From an uncultured Lachnospiraceae bacterium (GTDB lineage: Bacteria > Bacillota > Clostridia > Lachnospirales > Lachnospiraceae): DNA of 64,000 bases. Shown piece by piece: positions 25,826-34,569 of the stretch (its first letter is position 1; each line of letters opens with the position of its first letter). The notes beneath the pieces were generated by a model, which searched no databases, was not told the origin of the DNA, and saw only the letters and a list, made by a program, of their open reading frames with translations. The translations under genes were made by a program, and so were the position numbers. The stretch spans positions 8,184 through 72,183 of the forward strand of contig CAJUDM010000007.1 of the NCBI GenBank assembly GCA_910584915.1, given 5' to 3'.

Positions 25826-27112
25826 TTACTCCCGGTTCGCCAGCTCCTTCGTGATCTCCTCCCAGCTGATCCCCTTCTCAGCCATCAGCACCATCATATG
25901 GTAAAGGAAATCAGATATCTCATATTTCACTTCGTTCTTATTCGGATTTTTAGCCGCGATCACAATCTCCGTCGCCTCTTCCCCGAGCTTTTTCAGTATC
26001 TTGTCCAATCCCTTTTCAAACAGATAATTGGTGTAAGATCCCTCCTTCGGATGGATCTTTCGATCCTCGATGACCTTCATCACCTCCTCAAACACTTTCA
26101 GCGGATTCGCCGCCTCCTTCAGATCCTGCGCCATAATCTCATTGAAAAAGCAGGAACGGCTACCCGTATGGCAGGCGGCGCCCACCTGGCTTATCTTCGC
26201 AAGGATCGTATCACAGTCGCAGTCCGCCGTCAGCGATTTCACATACTGATAATGCCCGCTGGTCTCCCCCTTGATCCAGAGCTCCTGCCTGCTCCTGCTG
26301 TAATAAGTCATCTTCCCGGTCCGCAGCGTATGCTCAAAAGCCTCCTCGTTCATATAGGCGACCATCAGCACCTCGCCGGTCTTATAATCCTGCGCCACCA
26401 CCGGCACCATGCCGTCACTGTTCAACTTAAAGTCAGACCAGGAAAGCTTTCCTTTCGGTATCTTTACCTCCACGCCGCTCTCCTGAAATACTGCCTTCAT
26501 GGAATACAGGTCTTTGTAATTATCATTGATCGCATTGCCCGAGATGCCGTCCACCGCCGGATTCTGAAAGATCCAGGACATCCCCTCCAGAGAACAATTA
26601 TCCATCACGATAATCGTCGGATCGTTCAGGCACTGCATCGTCTCCTTCACCCTGCCCGACTGCGCAATCCAGATCGTCTCGGAAATATAGGCGTCGATCA
26701 ACTGCCTGTGCACGCTGAGCGTCTCCGGCTTCGTGAACGAAAGATAGATCCTGTCCTTCCCGAACTTCTGGGACACCTCCTCCGTGATCTCAATGTTCCC
26801 CTCCTTGTCAAAATTCAACACGGCGCGCTCACAGCCCGTGTAGAGGATCTTCTTGATATCCTCCATCCGCACCACATTCCCGGCGCCGATCACCGGGATC
26901 TCGATGGACGCGCAGATCTCCTTGATCACATCGAGCGCCCTCTCGTGCTCCTCATCGCCCTTCGACATATCGAAGACGATCAGCTCATCCGCCGCATTTT
27001 CACTGTAAGTCTTTGCCAGCTCCACCGGATTTTCCGACACCACTGTCATATCCTTGAAATTTTTTACCGCCTTTTCCCTGTACAAATAGATGCATGGAAT
27101 CAATCTCTTCAT
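25826..27112 (-). CDS. hisIE: HisIE with N-terminal HisA/HisF-like domain: PR-AMP cyclohydrolase and PR-ATP pyrophosphohydrolase
   Basis: About 428 residues. Residues 1-215 resemble a HisA/HisF (beta/alpha)8 barrel (MKRLIPCIYLYREKAVKNF, IPVIGAGNV). A HisI domain follows with LTADCDCDTILAKISQVG and CHTGSRSCFF, which carry the metal-binding Asp/Cys residues. The C-terminal ~95 residues are HisE (YTNYLFEKGLDKILKKLGEE, YEISDFLYHMM). The enzyme performs the second and third steps of histidine synthesis. In the barrel, the phosphate-loop glycines and catalytic Asp of true HisF are not obvious, so it is probably a non-catalytic or altered HisA/F-like module. The ATG at 27112 has GAGGAC upstream. Confidence 0.92.
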   Translation of the reverse strand: MKRLIPCIYLYREKAVKNFKDMTVVSENPVELAKTYSENAADELIVFDMSKGDEEHERALDVIKEICASIEIPVIGAGNVVRMEDIKKILYTGCERAVLNFDKEGNIEITEEVSQKFGKDRIYLSFTKPETLSVHRQLIDAYISETIWIAQSGRVKETMQCLNDPTIIVMDNCSLEGMSWIFQNPAVDGISGNAINDNYKDLYSMKAVFQESGVEVKIPKGKLSWSDFKLNSDGMVPVVAQDYKTGEVLMVAYMNEEAFEHTLRTGKMTYYSRSRQELWIKGETSGHYQYVKSLTADCDCDTILAKISQVGAACHTGSRSCFFNEIMAQDLKEAANPLKVFEEVMKVIEDRKIHPKEGSYTNYLFEKGLDKILKKLGEEATEIVIAAKNPNKNEVKYEISDFLYHMMVLMAEKGISWEEITKELANRE

Positions 27113-27171
27113 ATTGTTTGTCCTCTTATTCAAAATCCGCAGCTGTCCGCTTTTCTCTCTGTCATACTTCG

Positions 27172-27888
27172 CTAATCAACGATCAGCGTTATCTTATTAT
27201 TTTCATTGACAATTCTGCCAAGAAAATCTTCCGCTTCAATAGAATATTCAACCATAGAATCCCGTTCTGCAGTCTTAGCAGTCCTCACACATAAGTCCCC
27301 AGCTTCATCCCCAGTCAGCATTATTTGTGATAAGAAAAACGCCTCATCAAACACTACGGTATCCCCGGTCACAGGATCAAAATACCCTATTTCCGATCGT
27401 GGGATGCCTGACCCACATGAATACGTATAATATAACTCATAACAACCATCCTGATTTATATCTGCGAGAGCCATACCAGTTATACCATATCCTCCAAAAT
27501 AACTGCCGGTAATGTAAATCTCATTTTCATACATAATATATCCCATCCCTGAGATAATGTTTTTAAAGATCAGAAAATTAGAATGATCCGCAATAAAGTC
27601 CGGCGTTATATTATAATACAATTCTGCACCATATTCTTCACCGTATTCTTCAACAGAGCCATTCTGAAGTTTCATAAATTCAGAAACCTGAGACGCAGAC
27701 GGAGTAATCGACATTTCAAACTCCGGCGCAATAACTTCAAGTCCCCTGCTCTCCGAACTCCTGTCAGACAAATAACTAAAATAATCCGAAAAACAGAACA
27801 TGGCTCCCCCGCCGCAGCCTACCAGCACAATCAAAACAATAAACCAAAAACGGGATTTATCAGCAACGCCTCCTCTTTTATCTGTCAT
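27172..27888 (-). CDS. Unknown membrane-anchored protein with calcium-loop-like repeat, coupled to hisB
   Basis: A 238-residue protein with a short basic N-terminus, one membrane span at about 14-33 (with a Cys that is not in a good lipobox), and an outer domain. The domain contains ALADINQDGCYELYYTYSCG, an EF-hand-like DxNxDG loop as in FG-GAP/VCBS-type repeats. Its ATG overlaps the hisB stop (ATGA), so it is translated with a histidine enzyme although no link to histidine is evident. A related loop type occurs in the protein at 43038-44816. Confidence 0.7.
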   Translation of the reverse strand: MTDKRGGVADKSRFWFIVLIVLVGCGGGAMFCFSDYFSYLSDRSSESRGLEVIAPEFEMSITPSASQVSEFMKLQNGSVEEYGEEYGAELYYNITPDFIADHSNFLIFKNIISGMGYIMYENEIYITGSYFGGYGITGMALADINQDGCYELYYTYSCGSGIPRSEIGYFDPVTGDTVVFDEAFFLSQIMLTGDEAGDLCVRTAKTAERDSMVEYSIEAEDFLGRIVNENNKITLIVD

Positions 27889-28472
27889 GCAAGCGTCCCT
27901 TTCGTGCTCAACACATCCGTAAGCCTCTCATCCATCCCCGTCGCCTCATCCAACGCCCTCGCGAACGCCTTGAACATCGCCTCGATGATATGATGGTTAT
28001 TCTGCCCATCTAACACCTTAATATGTAAATTCATGCCGGCGTTGTAGCTGACGGCATAGAAAAACTCATGTACAAGCTCCGTGTCCAGATACCCCACGCG
28101 CTCCGCCGTAAACGCCGCATCGAAATTCAGCCACGGCCTGCCGCCCAGATCGACGGCGCACAACACCAGCGTCTCATCCATCGGCAGAATACACTGCCCG
28201 AACCGCTTCATGCCCTTCTTATCGCCCACGGCTTCCCTGATCGCCTGCCCCAGCACGATCCCGCAGTCCTCCACACTGTGATGCCCGTCCACCTGCAGAT
28301 CCCCGTCGATCCGCACTTTCATGTCAAAAAAACCGTGCCTCGCAAATCCCTCCAGCATATGATCAAAAAATCCAATCCCCGTGGAGATATCCCCGGTCCC
28401 CTGCCCGTCCAGATTCAGTTCCAGCGATATCTTTGTCTCTCTCGTGTTCCGCTCTACTTTTGCTGTTCTCAT
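27885..28472 (-). CDS. hisB: Imidazoleglycerol-phosphate dehydratase
   Basis: About 195 residues, the length of monofunctional HisB. The two metal-binding HHxxE-type motifs are DGHHSVED and NNHHIIEA, and GFFDHML is also present. It catalyses the dehydration of imidazole glycerol phosphate, the sixth step of histidine synthesis. The ATG at 28472 (MRTAKVERNT) has GGGAGAG upstream; alternative starts lie at 28484 and 28496 and would overlap the DUF2200 gene. The stop overlaps the next gene's start. Confidence 0.95.
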   Translation of the reverse strand: MRTAKVERNTRETKISLELNLDGQGTGDISTGIGFFDHMLEGFARHGFFDMKVRIDGDLQVDGHHSVEDCGIVLGQAIREAVGDKKGMKRFGQCILPMDETLVLCAVDLGGRPWLNFDAAFTAERVGYLDTELVHEFFYAVSYNAGMNLHIKVLDGQNNHHIIEAMFKAFARALDEATGMDERLTDVLSTKGTLA

Positions 28473-28485
28473 ACGCTCTCCCATA

Positions 28486-28842
28486 TCAATCCCCATTCCG
28501 AAAGATCCTCTCCATCTGTTTTCCCCTGGCAAGTTCATCCACCAATTTGTCCAGATAACGGATCTCCTGCATCAAAGGCTCCTCAATATCCTCCACCCGG
28601 ACACCGCACAAAACGCCCTTTATCAGCTTACGCCTGGGGTTTAACTCCGGCGCCCGCAGGAAAAAGTCTCCGTATGTGATATCACATTTCAAAAATTCGT
28701 TCAGATCCTCCGCGCTGTATCCGGTCAGCCAGCAGGTGATCTCATCCACCTCTTCCCTCGTCCGCCCTTTTTTCTCAGCCTTCGCGACAAGCATTGGATA
28801 CAGTTTCGCAAAAGACATGCCATATATTTTCTCGTTCGCCAT
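28486..28842 (-). CDS. DUF2200 family protein
   Basis: A 118-residue soluble protein with the family-defining [20 protein letters not shown] followed by [11 protein letters not shown] and the CWLTGYS block. Function unknown. AAGGGACG precedes the ATG. It stands directly before hisB with a 13-bp gap, so it is probably co-transcribed, yet these proteins occur widely outside his loci. Confidence 0.85.
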   Translation of the reverse strand: MANEKIYGMSFAKLYPMLVAKAEKKGRTREEVDEITCWLTGYSAEDLNEFLKCDITYGDFFLRAPELNPRRKLIKGVLCGVRVEDIEEPLMQEIRYLDKLVDELARGKQMERIFRNGD

Positions 28843-28946
28843 AATCGTCCCTTCAGAAAACCTCCCCGATCAACACTCCATCCCCCTAAAGCCCATCGGT
28901 TTTACCGCCCTCGCTCTCCCTCTCTGGCAGATTCTGACGACTCACT

Positions 28947-29291
28947 TCACTCAGATTCCTCGATCAGCTCTCCCGCATCATCCACGAGATATATCGCAAA
29001 AACCGTATTGATCTGAGCGGGGTATGACTCCGCGATATCCCCGTTATACACTACCCTGATCGTCGTTCCCTCCTCCATCTGAGGAACCTCGTTCGTCGAT
29101 ACCACATCTGTATTTACAACAAACTGATCGGCGGAGGGCAGTTCTTCCTCCCCCTCGAAGGGCTCCACCAGCACAGATTTTTCATATACTTCCAGCACTG
29201 TCGCGTTAAAATAAGGATTCGCCGCCTCATTTCCGCAGCCTGCTATAAAAATCATACTGATCAACAAAACCACCGCTGCCGCTCTCTTCAT
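28947..29291 (-). CDS. Small lipoprotein, DUF3221-like
   Basis: A 114-residue protein with a signal peptide and lipobox FIAGCG, followed by a small beta-rich domain (TTIRVVYNGDIAESYPAQINTVF) like DUF3221/YobA proteins, an OB-like fold of unknown role. GGAGTGAAGG precedes the ATG at 29291, and a possible promoter lies at 29370-29398. Confidence 0.75.
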   Translation of the reverse strand: MKRAAAVVLLISMIFIAGCGNEAANPYFNATVLEVYEKSVLVEPFEGEEELPSADQFVVNTDVVSTNEVPQMEEGTTIRVVYNGDIAESYPAQINTVFAIYLVDDAGELIEESE

Positions 29292-29369
29292 CCTTCACTC
29301 CTTTTCCCTGATCCGATTCCGCCTTCGCATTTACGGGACACATGAACCGATAAACCGTATTATGATATG

Positions 29370-29398
29370 ACAATACCACTTTTTTCAGACCTTTACAA
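29370..29398 (-). promoter_or_regulatory. Possible promoter of the lipoprotein gene
   Basis: On the minus strand TTGTAA (29393-29398) and TATTGT (29370-29375) are 17 bases apart, in an intergenic gap of 169 bases. Match quality is moderate. Confidence 0.4.
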
Positions 29399-29460
29399 TA
29401 GTCGGCACCCGCTAAAATCGTGACAATCGCAACAGTTCAGCCTTTAAGTCAAAATGTCGC

Positions 29461-30564
29461 CTAAAACCCAATCTTCATGGACTGCCCTTCCACATAGACA
29501 CCCTCCGACAGCGTAAGCGGCAGTTTCTGGTCCGCGGTAAAGCCGATCGTCTCCCCATCCCGCAGAACCGCCCCCTGTGTGATCAGATAAGAGGAAATAT
29601 TCCACATCATGTCATAAACCTCCGAGGGCTGATGGCTGCTGTGGACGATCTCCAATTCCTCTTTCCCGAAGGACCGCATACCGTTTGTCCAACTGCTGAC
29701 ACCCATCTCATCCCGGTACAGTCCCACAAACACCAGATCGCCCAAAGGCGTCTCCCCTTCCTTCATAACCATCGCCGACTCAATAAAGTGTTCCGGCAGC
29801 CAAACCGTACCGCAGTCATAAATTCCAAGAACATTCGGCGCTTTCAGACAGGCACAGGCGACCTTCACAAAAAGTTCCCCCGCTTCCAGGGGCGCATGCC
29901 CTCTTCCCAGCACCGCCACCAGCAGATGCGCCTGATGAGCCTTCGCGGCGGCAATGGATGCCTCCCTTGTCATAAAGTTGCTGTTCGCCCAGTACTCCGC
30001 TTCCCCGCCGGGAACCTTCGCCTCCATCAGCCCCACTGTGGCCATCATGCCGTTTACCTCAAAGGCAAGGGCAATGCCGTCCTTTTCACTCCTCGGATTT
30101 GCAGCATCCTCCGGGCATTCGATCCCCCAGTCCTCCTGGAGAACTGCCCGAAACCTCTCCACATCAAACTCCGGCGAAGATAACAACACAAATCCCACAA
30201 AACTTCCTCCTGCGGACTTCGCGCTGTCATCTCCCTCCTCCTGTTCTTTCGCCCTCTCCATCCAGTATTTTCTGATCTTTTCCACCATCGCCACGCATTT
30301 TTCCTGCGCCGTGGATGGATCATAGTCCTCCATCTCGCTGTAAATATGACCGCAGTGTCCCAAGCCGTCGCCCTCATAGCCACCGCAGACTGCCACCTTC
30401 CAGGAGCCTAAAATCGACTTTTTAAACTTAAAAATATAATAGTGCAGATCGTGCAGATCAAACTCTCCCGCTATCTCAAGCTTCGCCGGTTTCTTTCCCA
30501 GCTCCTGCGGATGAGAAAGCCACTCTTCCATCACTGCCGCCGCATATTCTCTCTGTGTAGTCAT
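29461..30564 (-). CDS. DUF4261 domain protein
   Basis: A 367-residue soluble protein. Residues 1-95 look like a small alpha/beta domain, and residues from about 125 onward match DUF4261 (GFVLLSSPEFDVERF, ALAFEVNGMMATVGLMEAKVPG, HQAHLLVAVLG, FGKEELEIVHS). Members occur in many bacteria next to uncharacterised or toxin-immunity-like genes; the function is unknown. GGGAGG is well placed before the ATG. Confidence 0.8.
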   Translation of the reverse strand: MTTQREYAAAVMEEWLSHPQELGKKPAKLEIAGEFDLHDLHYYIFKFKKSILGSWKVAVCGGYEGDGLGHCGHIYSEMEDYDPSTAQEKCVAMVEKIRKYWMERAKEQEEGDDSAKSAGGSFVGFVLLSSPEFDVERFRAVLQEDWGIECPEDAANPRSEKDGIALAFEVNGMMATVGLMEAKVPGGEAEYWANSNFMTREASIAAAKAHQAHLLVAVLGRGHAPLEAGELFVKVACACLKAPNVLGIYDCGTVWLPEHFIESAMVMKEGETPLGDLVFVGLYRDEMGVSSWTNGMRSFGKEELEIVHSSHQPSEVYDMMWNISSYLITQGAVLRDGETIGFTADQKLPLTLSEGVYVEGQSMKIGF

Positions 30565-30605
30565 CTGTCAACCTCCCTGCATGATATTATTTTCTTATCC
30601 TCAAA

Positions 30606-30729
30606 GTCAGCTACCCCACTGCAAGCAACGGGACATCAAGCCTGCAACGCTGCAGGGCAGCGGGGTATTTGACCCTCGCAGCAGTCGCCAAATGTACATG
30701 CGAGCATGCCCGCCTGGCTCGTTGCTCGC
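30606..30729. repeat. Palindromic intergenic element
   Basis: The 255-base gap 30565-30819 holds no gene but has nested inverted repeats. Arms 30606-30622 and 30657-30673 match with three mismatches and enclose a CCTGCA/TGCAGG hairpin. A second pair, GCGAGCA (30700-30706) and TGCTCGC (30723-30729), follows. Base composition is richer in GC than ordinary gaps here. It looks like a structured repeat or relic, not a terminator, because no T-run follows. Confidence 0.5.
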
Positions 30730-30819
30730 GGGAATCAATGCACCAACAATACTAAAACTCGCAACAGATGCAATGATGCACAAAAGAAATAACCGCCTGT
30801 ATCCATCTGCTCCGCCGGT

Positions 30820-31707
30820 TCAACCTCCGGCACAGATCACCCTCGCGTATTTATTTTCCGAATCTTCGACAACGAGTATCTTCCCCCGCTCAATATAGTG
30901 CTCGATCCGCCGGGCATACCACCAGTCCCCCACGCCGAGCTGCGCATGGCCGAGGATATCACCGATCACTCTGCCCTCTCGCACCGGAACATCCCCCAGC
31001 CATCTCCATATCAGGAAATCATAGAAATCTTCCGGGACACTGAGCACTCTGCCGCTTATCACAGCGCGAAGCGGACTGTTCTCCTCAACCAGAATGCCCC
31101 ACAGCATCGAAAACATACGGATCTCTTCCTTTGAAAGCGGCTTTTCGTAAGACAAAAATCCTGCAAACTCCTCCGCCGATACCTCGCTCCAACTGTGACA
31201 GGACACGATCGTCTTACCGCGGACCACATACTCAGGAAGCTTCACCACCGATATTTCATTCTCATACCTTTCCAGCAACTGACTTAGGCCGTAAAAGCCG
31301 CATCTGGAATAGGGGGCATCGCAATACCAGACCCTGACGGCTTCCCCGGCATCCAGAAATCTTTTCAACCGATGCCATTCTTCCACATACTGATCGCCGG
31401 CACCTTTCAACTCTCCCTTTATCTCTTTATCCTGTGCCCACTGATCCTGATCGTACATGGAACAGATCAGTTCCCTGCGGTACGGACTCTCCACAGGCTC
31501 CCTGATATTCCCGATATCCATCATAAGTCCCAGGCAGATGACCTCCTCCGCCGTTCCCTCGATCCAGCCGCAGAAAGGTTTCTCAGGAGGCGTCTTCTTC
31601 CCTGCCATCCAGACAGAGACAGGACCGTTGACTTTTCCGATGACTATTTTATTCTTCGCCGCTCTCATGGCGGCGGCTTCACTCTCACCGAACAATACTT
31701 CGATCAT
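30820..31707 (-). CDS. DUF1835/DUF3658-type protein
   Basis: About 295 residues. It begins MIEVLFGESEAAAMRAAKNK, as in DUF1835 proteins, and has a second C-terminal region with DILGHAQLGVGDWWYARRIE that fits DUF3658. Function unknown. The ATG at 31707 has GAGAGG upstream; the frame extends to 31725. It stands between hisD and the DUF4261 gene. Confidence 0.75.
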   Translation of the reverse strand: MIEVLFGESEAAAMRAAKNKIVIGKVNGPVSVWMAGKKTPPEKPFCGWIEGTAEEVICLGLMMDIGNIREPVESPYRRELICSMYDQDQWAQDKEIKGELKGAGDQYVEEWHRLKRFLDAGEAVRVWYCDAPYSRCGFYGLSQLLERYENEISVVKLPEYVVRGKTIVSCHSWSEVSAEEFAGFLSYEKPLSKEEIRMFSMLWGILVEENSPLRAVISGRVLSVPEDFYDFLIWRWLGDVPVREGRVIGDILGHAQLGVGDWWYARRIEHYIERGKILVVEDSENKYARVICAGG

Positions 31708-31816
31708 ACCGGCTATACCTCTCACCTGAAACCACTATGATACAGACAACAGAAAAACTTCGCTTTCCATTGCATCCCTTTTCGTTTTCTCAGCGCACAC
31801 GGAACCAAAAAATCTT

Positions 31817-33106
31817 CTACGCAAACCGCACCGCCACTGAATTCGCATGGGCAGTCAGCCCCTCGCTCTTTGCAAACCGCTCGATATCCTTATGGTCCCG
31901 CAATAGCGCCTCCCTGGAATAAGAAATAATGCTTGTCTTTTTGATAAAATCGTCCACACCGAGAGGGGAGAAAAACTTCGCCGTGCCGTTCGTCGGCAAA
32001 ATGTGGTTCGGCCCCGCAAAATAATCCCCCAACGGCTCCGAGGAATATTCCCCCAAAAAGATTGCCCCGGCGTTTTTTACCTTCGTCATCGTCTGGAAGG
32101 GATCCTTTGTCAGAATCTCCATATGCTCCGACGCGATATCGTTCGCGGCATCCACCGCCTCGTCCATGTTTTCCGCAACCAGAATATAACCGTAATTGTC
32201 CAGCGACTTTCTGATGATCTCCTCCCTGGAGAGCTGCGCCGTAAAGCTTTCCACTTCCTCGGAAACCTTCCCCGCAAGCTCCGCGGAGTCCGTTATCAGG
32301 ATAGCGCTGGCAAGCTCGTCGTGCTCCGCCTGAGAGAGAAGATCCGCCGCCACATACCTGGGATTTGCGTACTTGTCCGCCAGGATCAGTATCTCACTGG
32401 GGCCTGCCACGGAATCGATGCTCACATAGCCGAACACCGCCTTCTTCGCAAGCGCCACAAAAATATTGCCGGGACCGGTGATCTTATCCACCTTCGGAAT
32501 GGACTCCGTACCGAACGCCATCGCCGCGATCGCCTGGGCGCCTCCCACTTTATAGATCCTGTCAACCCCCGCGATATCCGCCGCCACAAGGGTTCCGGGG
32601 TTCACTTTTCCATCCTTCCCCGGCGGCGTTGTCATAATGATCTCTAAAACTCCTGCCACCTTCGCCGGTACCACATTCATCAGCACACTGGACGGATAAG
32701 CCGCCTTTCCGCCGGGCACATAAACCCCAGCCCGCTCAAGCGGCGTGATCCGCTGCCCTAAAATGGAACCGTCCGGCTTCGTCGCAAAAAAACTCTGCCT
32801 GACCTGCTTCTCATGATATGCTCTGATATTTTCCGCGGATTTTCTCATCGTCTGTACCAGCGCCTCATCCAGCGCACGATAGGCATCCTCTATCTCCGCC
32901 CTCGTCACCACCAGGTTCTCCGCCGTCAGTTCACACTTGTCAAACTGTTTCGTGTAGTCAAAAACCGCCTGATCGCCTCTGTCTCTGACCTGACCGATGA
33001 TCCCGTTCACCGTATCCTCGTACTCCCCGTAATGGCTTGGACTCCGTTTCAGTAAATTCTCCAATATATTTTTTTTCGTTTCACCCGTCAGCTCTACGAT
33101 CCTCAT
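31817..33106 (-). CDS. hisD: Histidinol dehydrogenase
   Basis: A 429-residue zinc enzyme that performs the last two oxidations from histidinol to histidine. Recognisable blocks are ERAGVYVPGGKAAYPSSVLM, KITGPGN, DSVAGPSEILILAD, LLSQAEHDELASAILI (zinc and general base residues), ASEHMEI and GPNHILPTNGTA. The ATG at 33106 has AGGAGGAATG upstream and overlaps the stop of the acetyltransferase gene by four bases. Confidence 0.97.
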   Translation of the reverse strand: MRIVELTGETKKNILENLLKRSPSHYGEYEDTVNGIIGQVRDRGDQAVFDYTKQFDKCELTAENLVVTRAEIEDAYRALDEALVQTMRKSAENIRAYHEKQVRQSFFATKPDGSILGQRITPLERAGVYVPGGKAAYPSSVLMNVVPAKVAGVLEIIMTTPPGKDGKVNPGTLVAADIAGVDRIYKVGGAQAIAAMAFGTESIPKVDKITGPGNIFVALAKKAVFGYVSIDSVAGPSEILILADKYANPRYVAADLLSQAEHDELASAILITDSAELAGKVSEEVESFTAQLSREEIIRKSLDNYGYILVAENMDEAVDAANDIASEHMEILTKDPFQTMTKVKNAGAIFLGEYSSEPLGDYFAGPNHILPTNGTAKFFSPLGVDDFIKKTSIISYSREALLRDHKDIERFAKSEGLTAHANSVAVRFA

Positions 33107-33618
33107 TCTGTCATTCCTCCTATGACTTTCCATTTTTCATTTTCCATCATTAATTCCCTGCACTTCCATTCTTCACCCATAACACAATATTTTTCTATTG
33201 TATCAGGAACCACATCGCTGAAACCGACTGCTTTATAACAGTGATAAGCCGGAAGATTATTCTCAAAAACGCCCAATGACGCCTTTTTTGCTCCATATAT
33301 TTCAAATACAAATTTCAACCCTGACCGGAGCATGGCTTTTCCACAGCCTTTTCCCCTCCTTTGAAGATCTACGATTACAAATCCAAAGCGCAGTTCATCC
33401 AATGATCCATCCGGATTCCTCAGAGTAAAAAAGCCAACGATTCCGTTTTCATCAAATGCGGTAAACGGCATGAGAGATTCAACAAAACTGAACTCATTTT
33501 GTGTTATGGGATAGTTGCCGAGTATGCCTGCTGTCCATTGATAAAACGCTTTTTCATCCTGGCACCACGATAATATCGTATCTGCATCCGAAGCTTTATA
33601 TGGCCTTATTCTAATCAT
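33103..33618 (-). CDS. GNAT-family N-acetyltransferase within the his cluster
   Basis: About 171 residues with a GNAT fold: IRPYKASDADTILSW at the start and the acetyl-CoA loop QRRGKGCGKAML. The ATG at 33618 has GGAGAAAC upstream; a TTG four codons earlier is less likely. The stop overlaps the hisD start (ATGA). The substrate is unknown, and insertion into the his cluster does not prove a role in it. Its base composition looks more AT-rich than the flanking his genes. Confidence 0.85.
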   Translation of the reverse strand: MIRIRPYKASDADTILSWCQDEKAFYQWTAGILGNYPITQNEFSFVESLMPFTAFDENGIVGFFTLRNPDGSLDELRFGFVIVDLQRRGKGCGKAMLRSGLKFVFEIYGAKKASLGVFENNLPAYHCYKAVGFSDVVPDTIEKYCVMGEEWKCRELMMENEKWKVIGGMTE

Positions 33619-33721
33619 ATGTTTCTCCAATCCCTGGTTTTTGGTTCCTTTCTATCACTTACTGTTGTCTCATCTGCAAAAGGAAATCACCAACCATCTC
33701 ATAATATTTTCTCTGCATATA

Positions 33722-34369
33722 TCACGGAATAACCTCCTTCAACCGATGGATCAGCCCGCTGATCCTCTCATACTCCATCCGCATGCTCACCGGGTTCACG
33801 ATCATCCGCGCGGACAGCGGGCAGACCTCCTCCAGCACGCCGAGCCCGTTTTCCTTTAATGTCCCGCCGGTCTCCACGATATCCACGATCACATCCGACA
33901 GCCCCACGATCGGTCCGAGTTCCACCGAACCGTTCAACTTGATGATATCTACCGTCTGATGCTTCTTATTATAGAAATATTCCTTCGCGATCAGCGGATA
34001 CTTTGTCGCCACCCTGATCCGCTCATGATGCTGCAACAACTCCGCCGCCGAATCCGGTCCGCAGACACACATCCTGCATTTGCCGAACCCCAGATCCAGC
34101 ACCTCATAGACCCGCCTGTTTTCCTCCATGATCGTATCTCTGCCCACCACGCCGATATCCGCCGCGCCGTACTCCACATAGGTGGGCACATCCGGTCCTT
34201 TCGACAGGAAAAATTTCAGTTTCTGCTCTTCATTGACAAAGATCAGCTTCCGGGAATCCTTCTCTTTCATCTCCGCACAGGTGATCCCAAGCCTCTCTAA
34301 AAGTTCCAGTGTCTTATTTGCAAGCCTGCCCTTCGCTAATGCGAAAGTCAGGTATCTGTCCTCATTCAT
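33722..34369 (-). CDS. hisG: ATP phosphoribosyltransferase, short form catalytic subunit
   Basis: A 215-residue short-type HisG ([49 protein letters not shown]) lacking the C-terminal regulatory domain, so it needs HisZ, which is encoded directly upstream. It catalyses the first, committed step of histidine synthesis. The first ten codons and the ribosome site are repeated in tandem upstream (34366-34565). The ATG at 34369 overlaps the stop of the nearest mini-ORF (ATGA). Confidence 0.96.
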   Translation of the reverse strand: MNEDRYLTFALAKGRLANKTLELLERLGITCAEMKEKDSRKLIFVNEEQKLKFFLSKGPDVPTYVEYGAADIGVVGRDTIMEENRRVYEVLDLGFGKCRMCVCGPDSAAELLQHHERIRVATKYPLIAKEYFYNKKHQTVDIIKLNGSVELGPIVGLSDVIVDIVETGGTLKENGLGVLEEVCPLSARMIVNPVSMRMEYERISGLIHRLKEVIP

Positions 34370-34428
34370 AGCTTATCCTTCCTCCTGACTTTCGCATCTG
34401 CGAACGTCAGGTATCTGTCCTCGTTCAT
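34366..34428 (-). CDS. 20-codon mini-ORF B, duplicated hisG start
   Basis: A short frame of 20 codons beginning [15 protein letters not shown], matching the true HisG N-terminus ([15 protein letters not shown]) for nine residues. Its stop overlaps the hisG ATG by four bases. A strong GGGGGGAGGAAAA site precedes it, and it carries the hisG ribosome site inside its 3' half. It may be translated and so couple hisG to upstream translation. Peptide stability is doubtful. Confidence 0.45.
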   Translation of the reverse strand: MNEDRYLTFADAKVRRKDKL

Positions 34429-34487
34429 AGCTTTTCCTCCCCCCTGACTTTCGCATCTGCGAACATCAGGTATCTGTCCTTATTCAT
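34425..34487 (-). CDS. 20-codon mini-ORF C, duplicated hisG start
   Basis: A second 20-codon frame beginning MNKDRYLMFADAKVR, with GGGGAAGGAAA upstream. It ends in a TGA that overlaps the ATG of mini-ORF B by four bases, the same junction as B has with hisG. The cascade of ATGA overlaps suggests stepwise re-initiation, but translation is unproven. Confidence 0.45.
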   Translation of the reverse strand: MNKDRYLMFADAKVRGEEKL

Positions 34488-34569
34488 AACGTTTCCTTCC
34501 CCTCCTGATTTCTCATTCGCGAAAGTCAGATATCACTCTACACTCACAGCCTTTCCGTTCGTCTGCTTC

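Larger units (their letters stand above)
34366..34565 (-). repeat. Tandem duplication of the hisG translation start, about 59-bp unit
   Basis: Four head-to-tail units can be aligned: the true hisG start (ATG at 34369), copy B (ATG at 34428), copy C (ATG at 34487) and a decayed copy D (GTG at 34547). Spacings are 59, 59 and 60 bases. Each unit contains a purine-rich ribosome site, the start codon, about ten hisG codons and a TCAGG-rich tail. The units fill almost the entire gap between hisZ (stop at 34570) and hisG. Confidence 0.9.

Noticed and set aside
34366..34565. CRISPR-like array from the regular repeat spacing
   Set aside because: Units are contiguous, about 59 bp, and clearly derive from the hisG start; there are no unique spacers between repeats.
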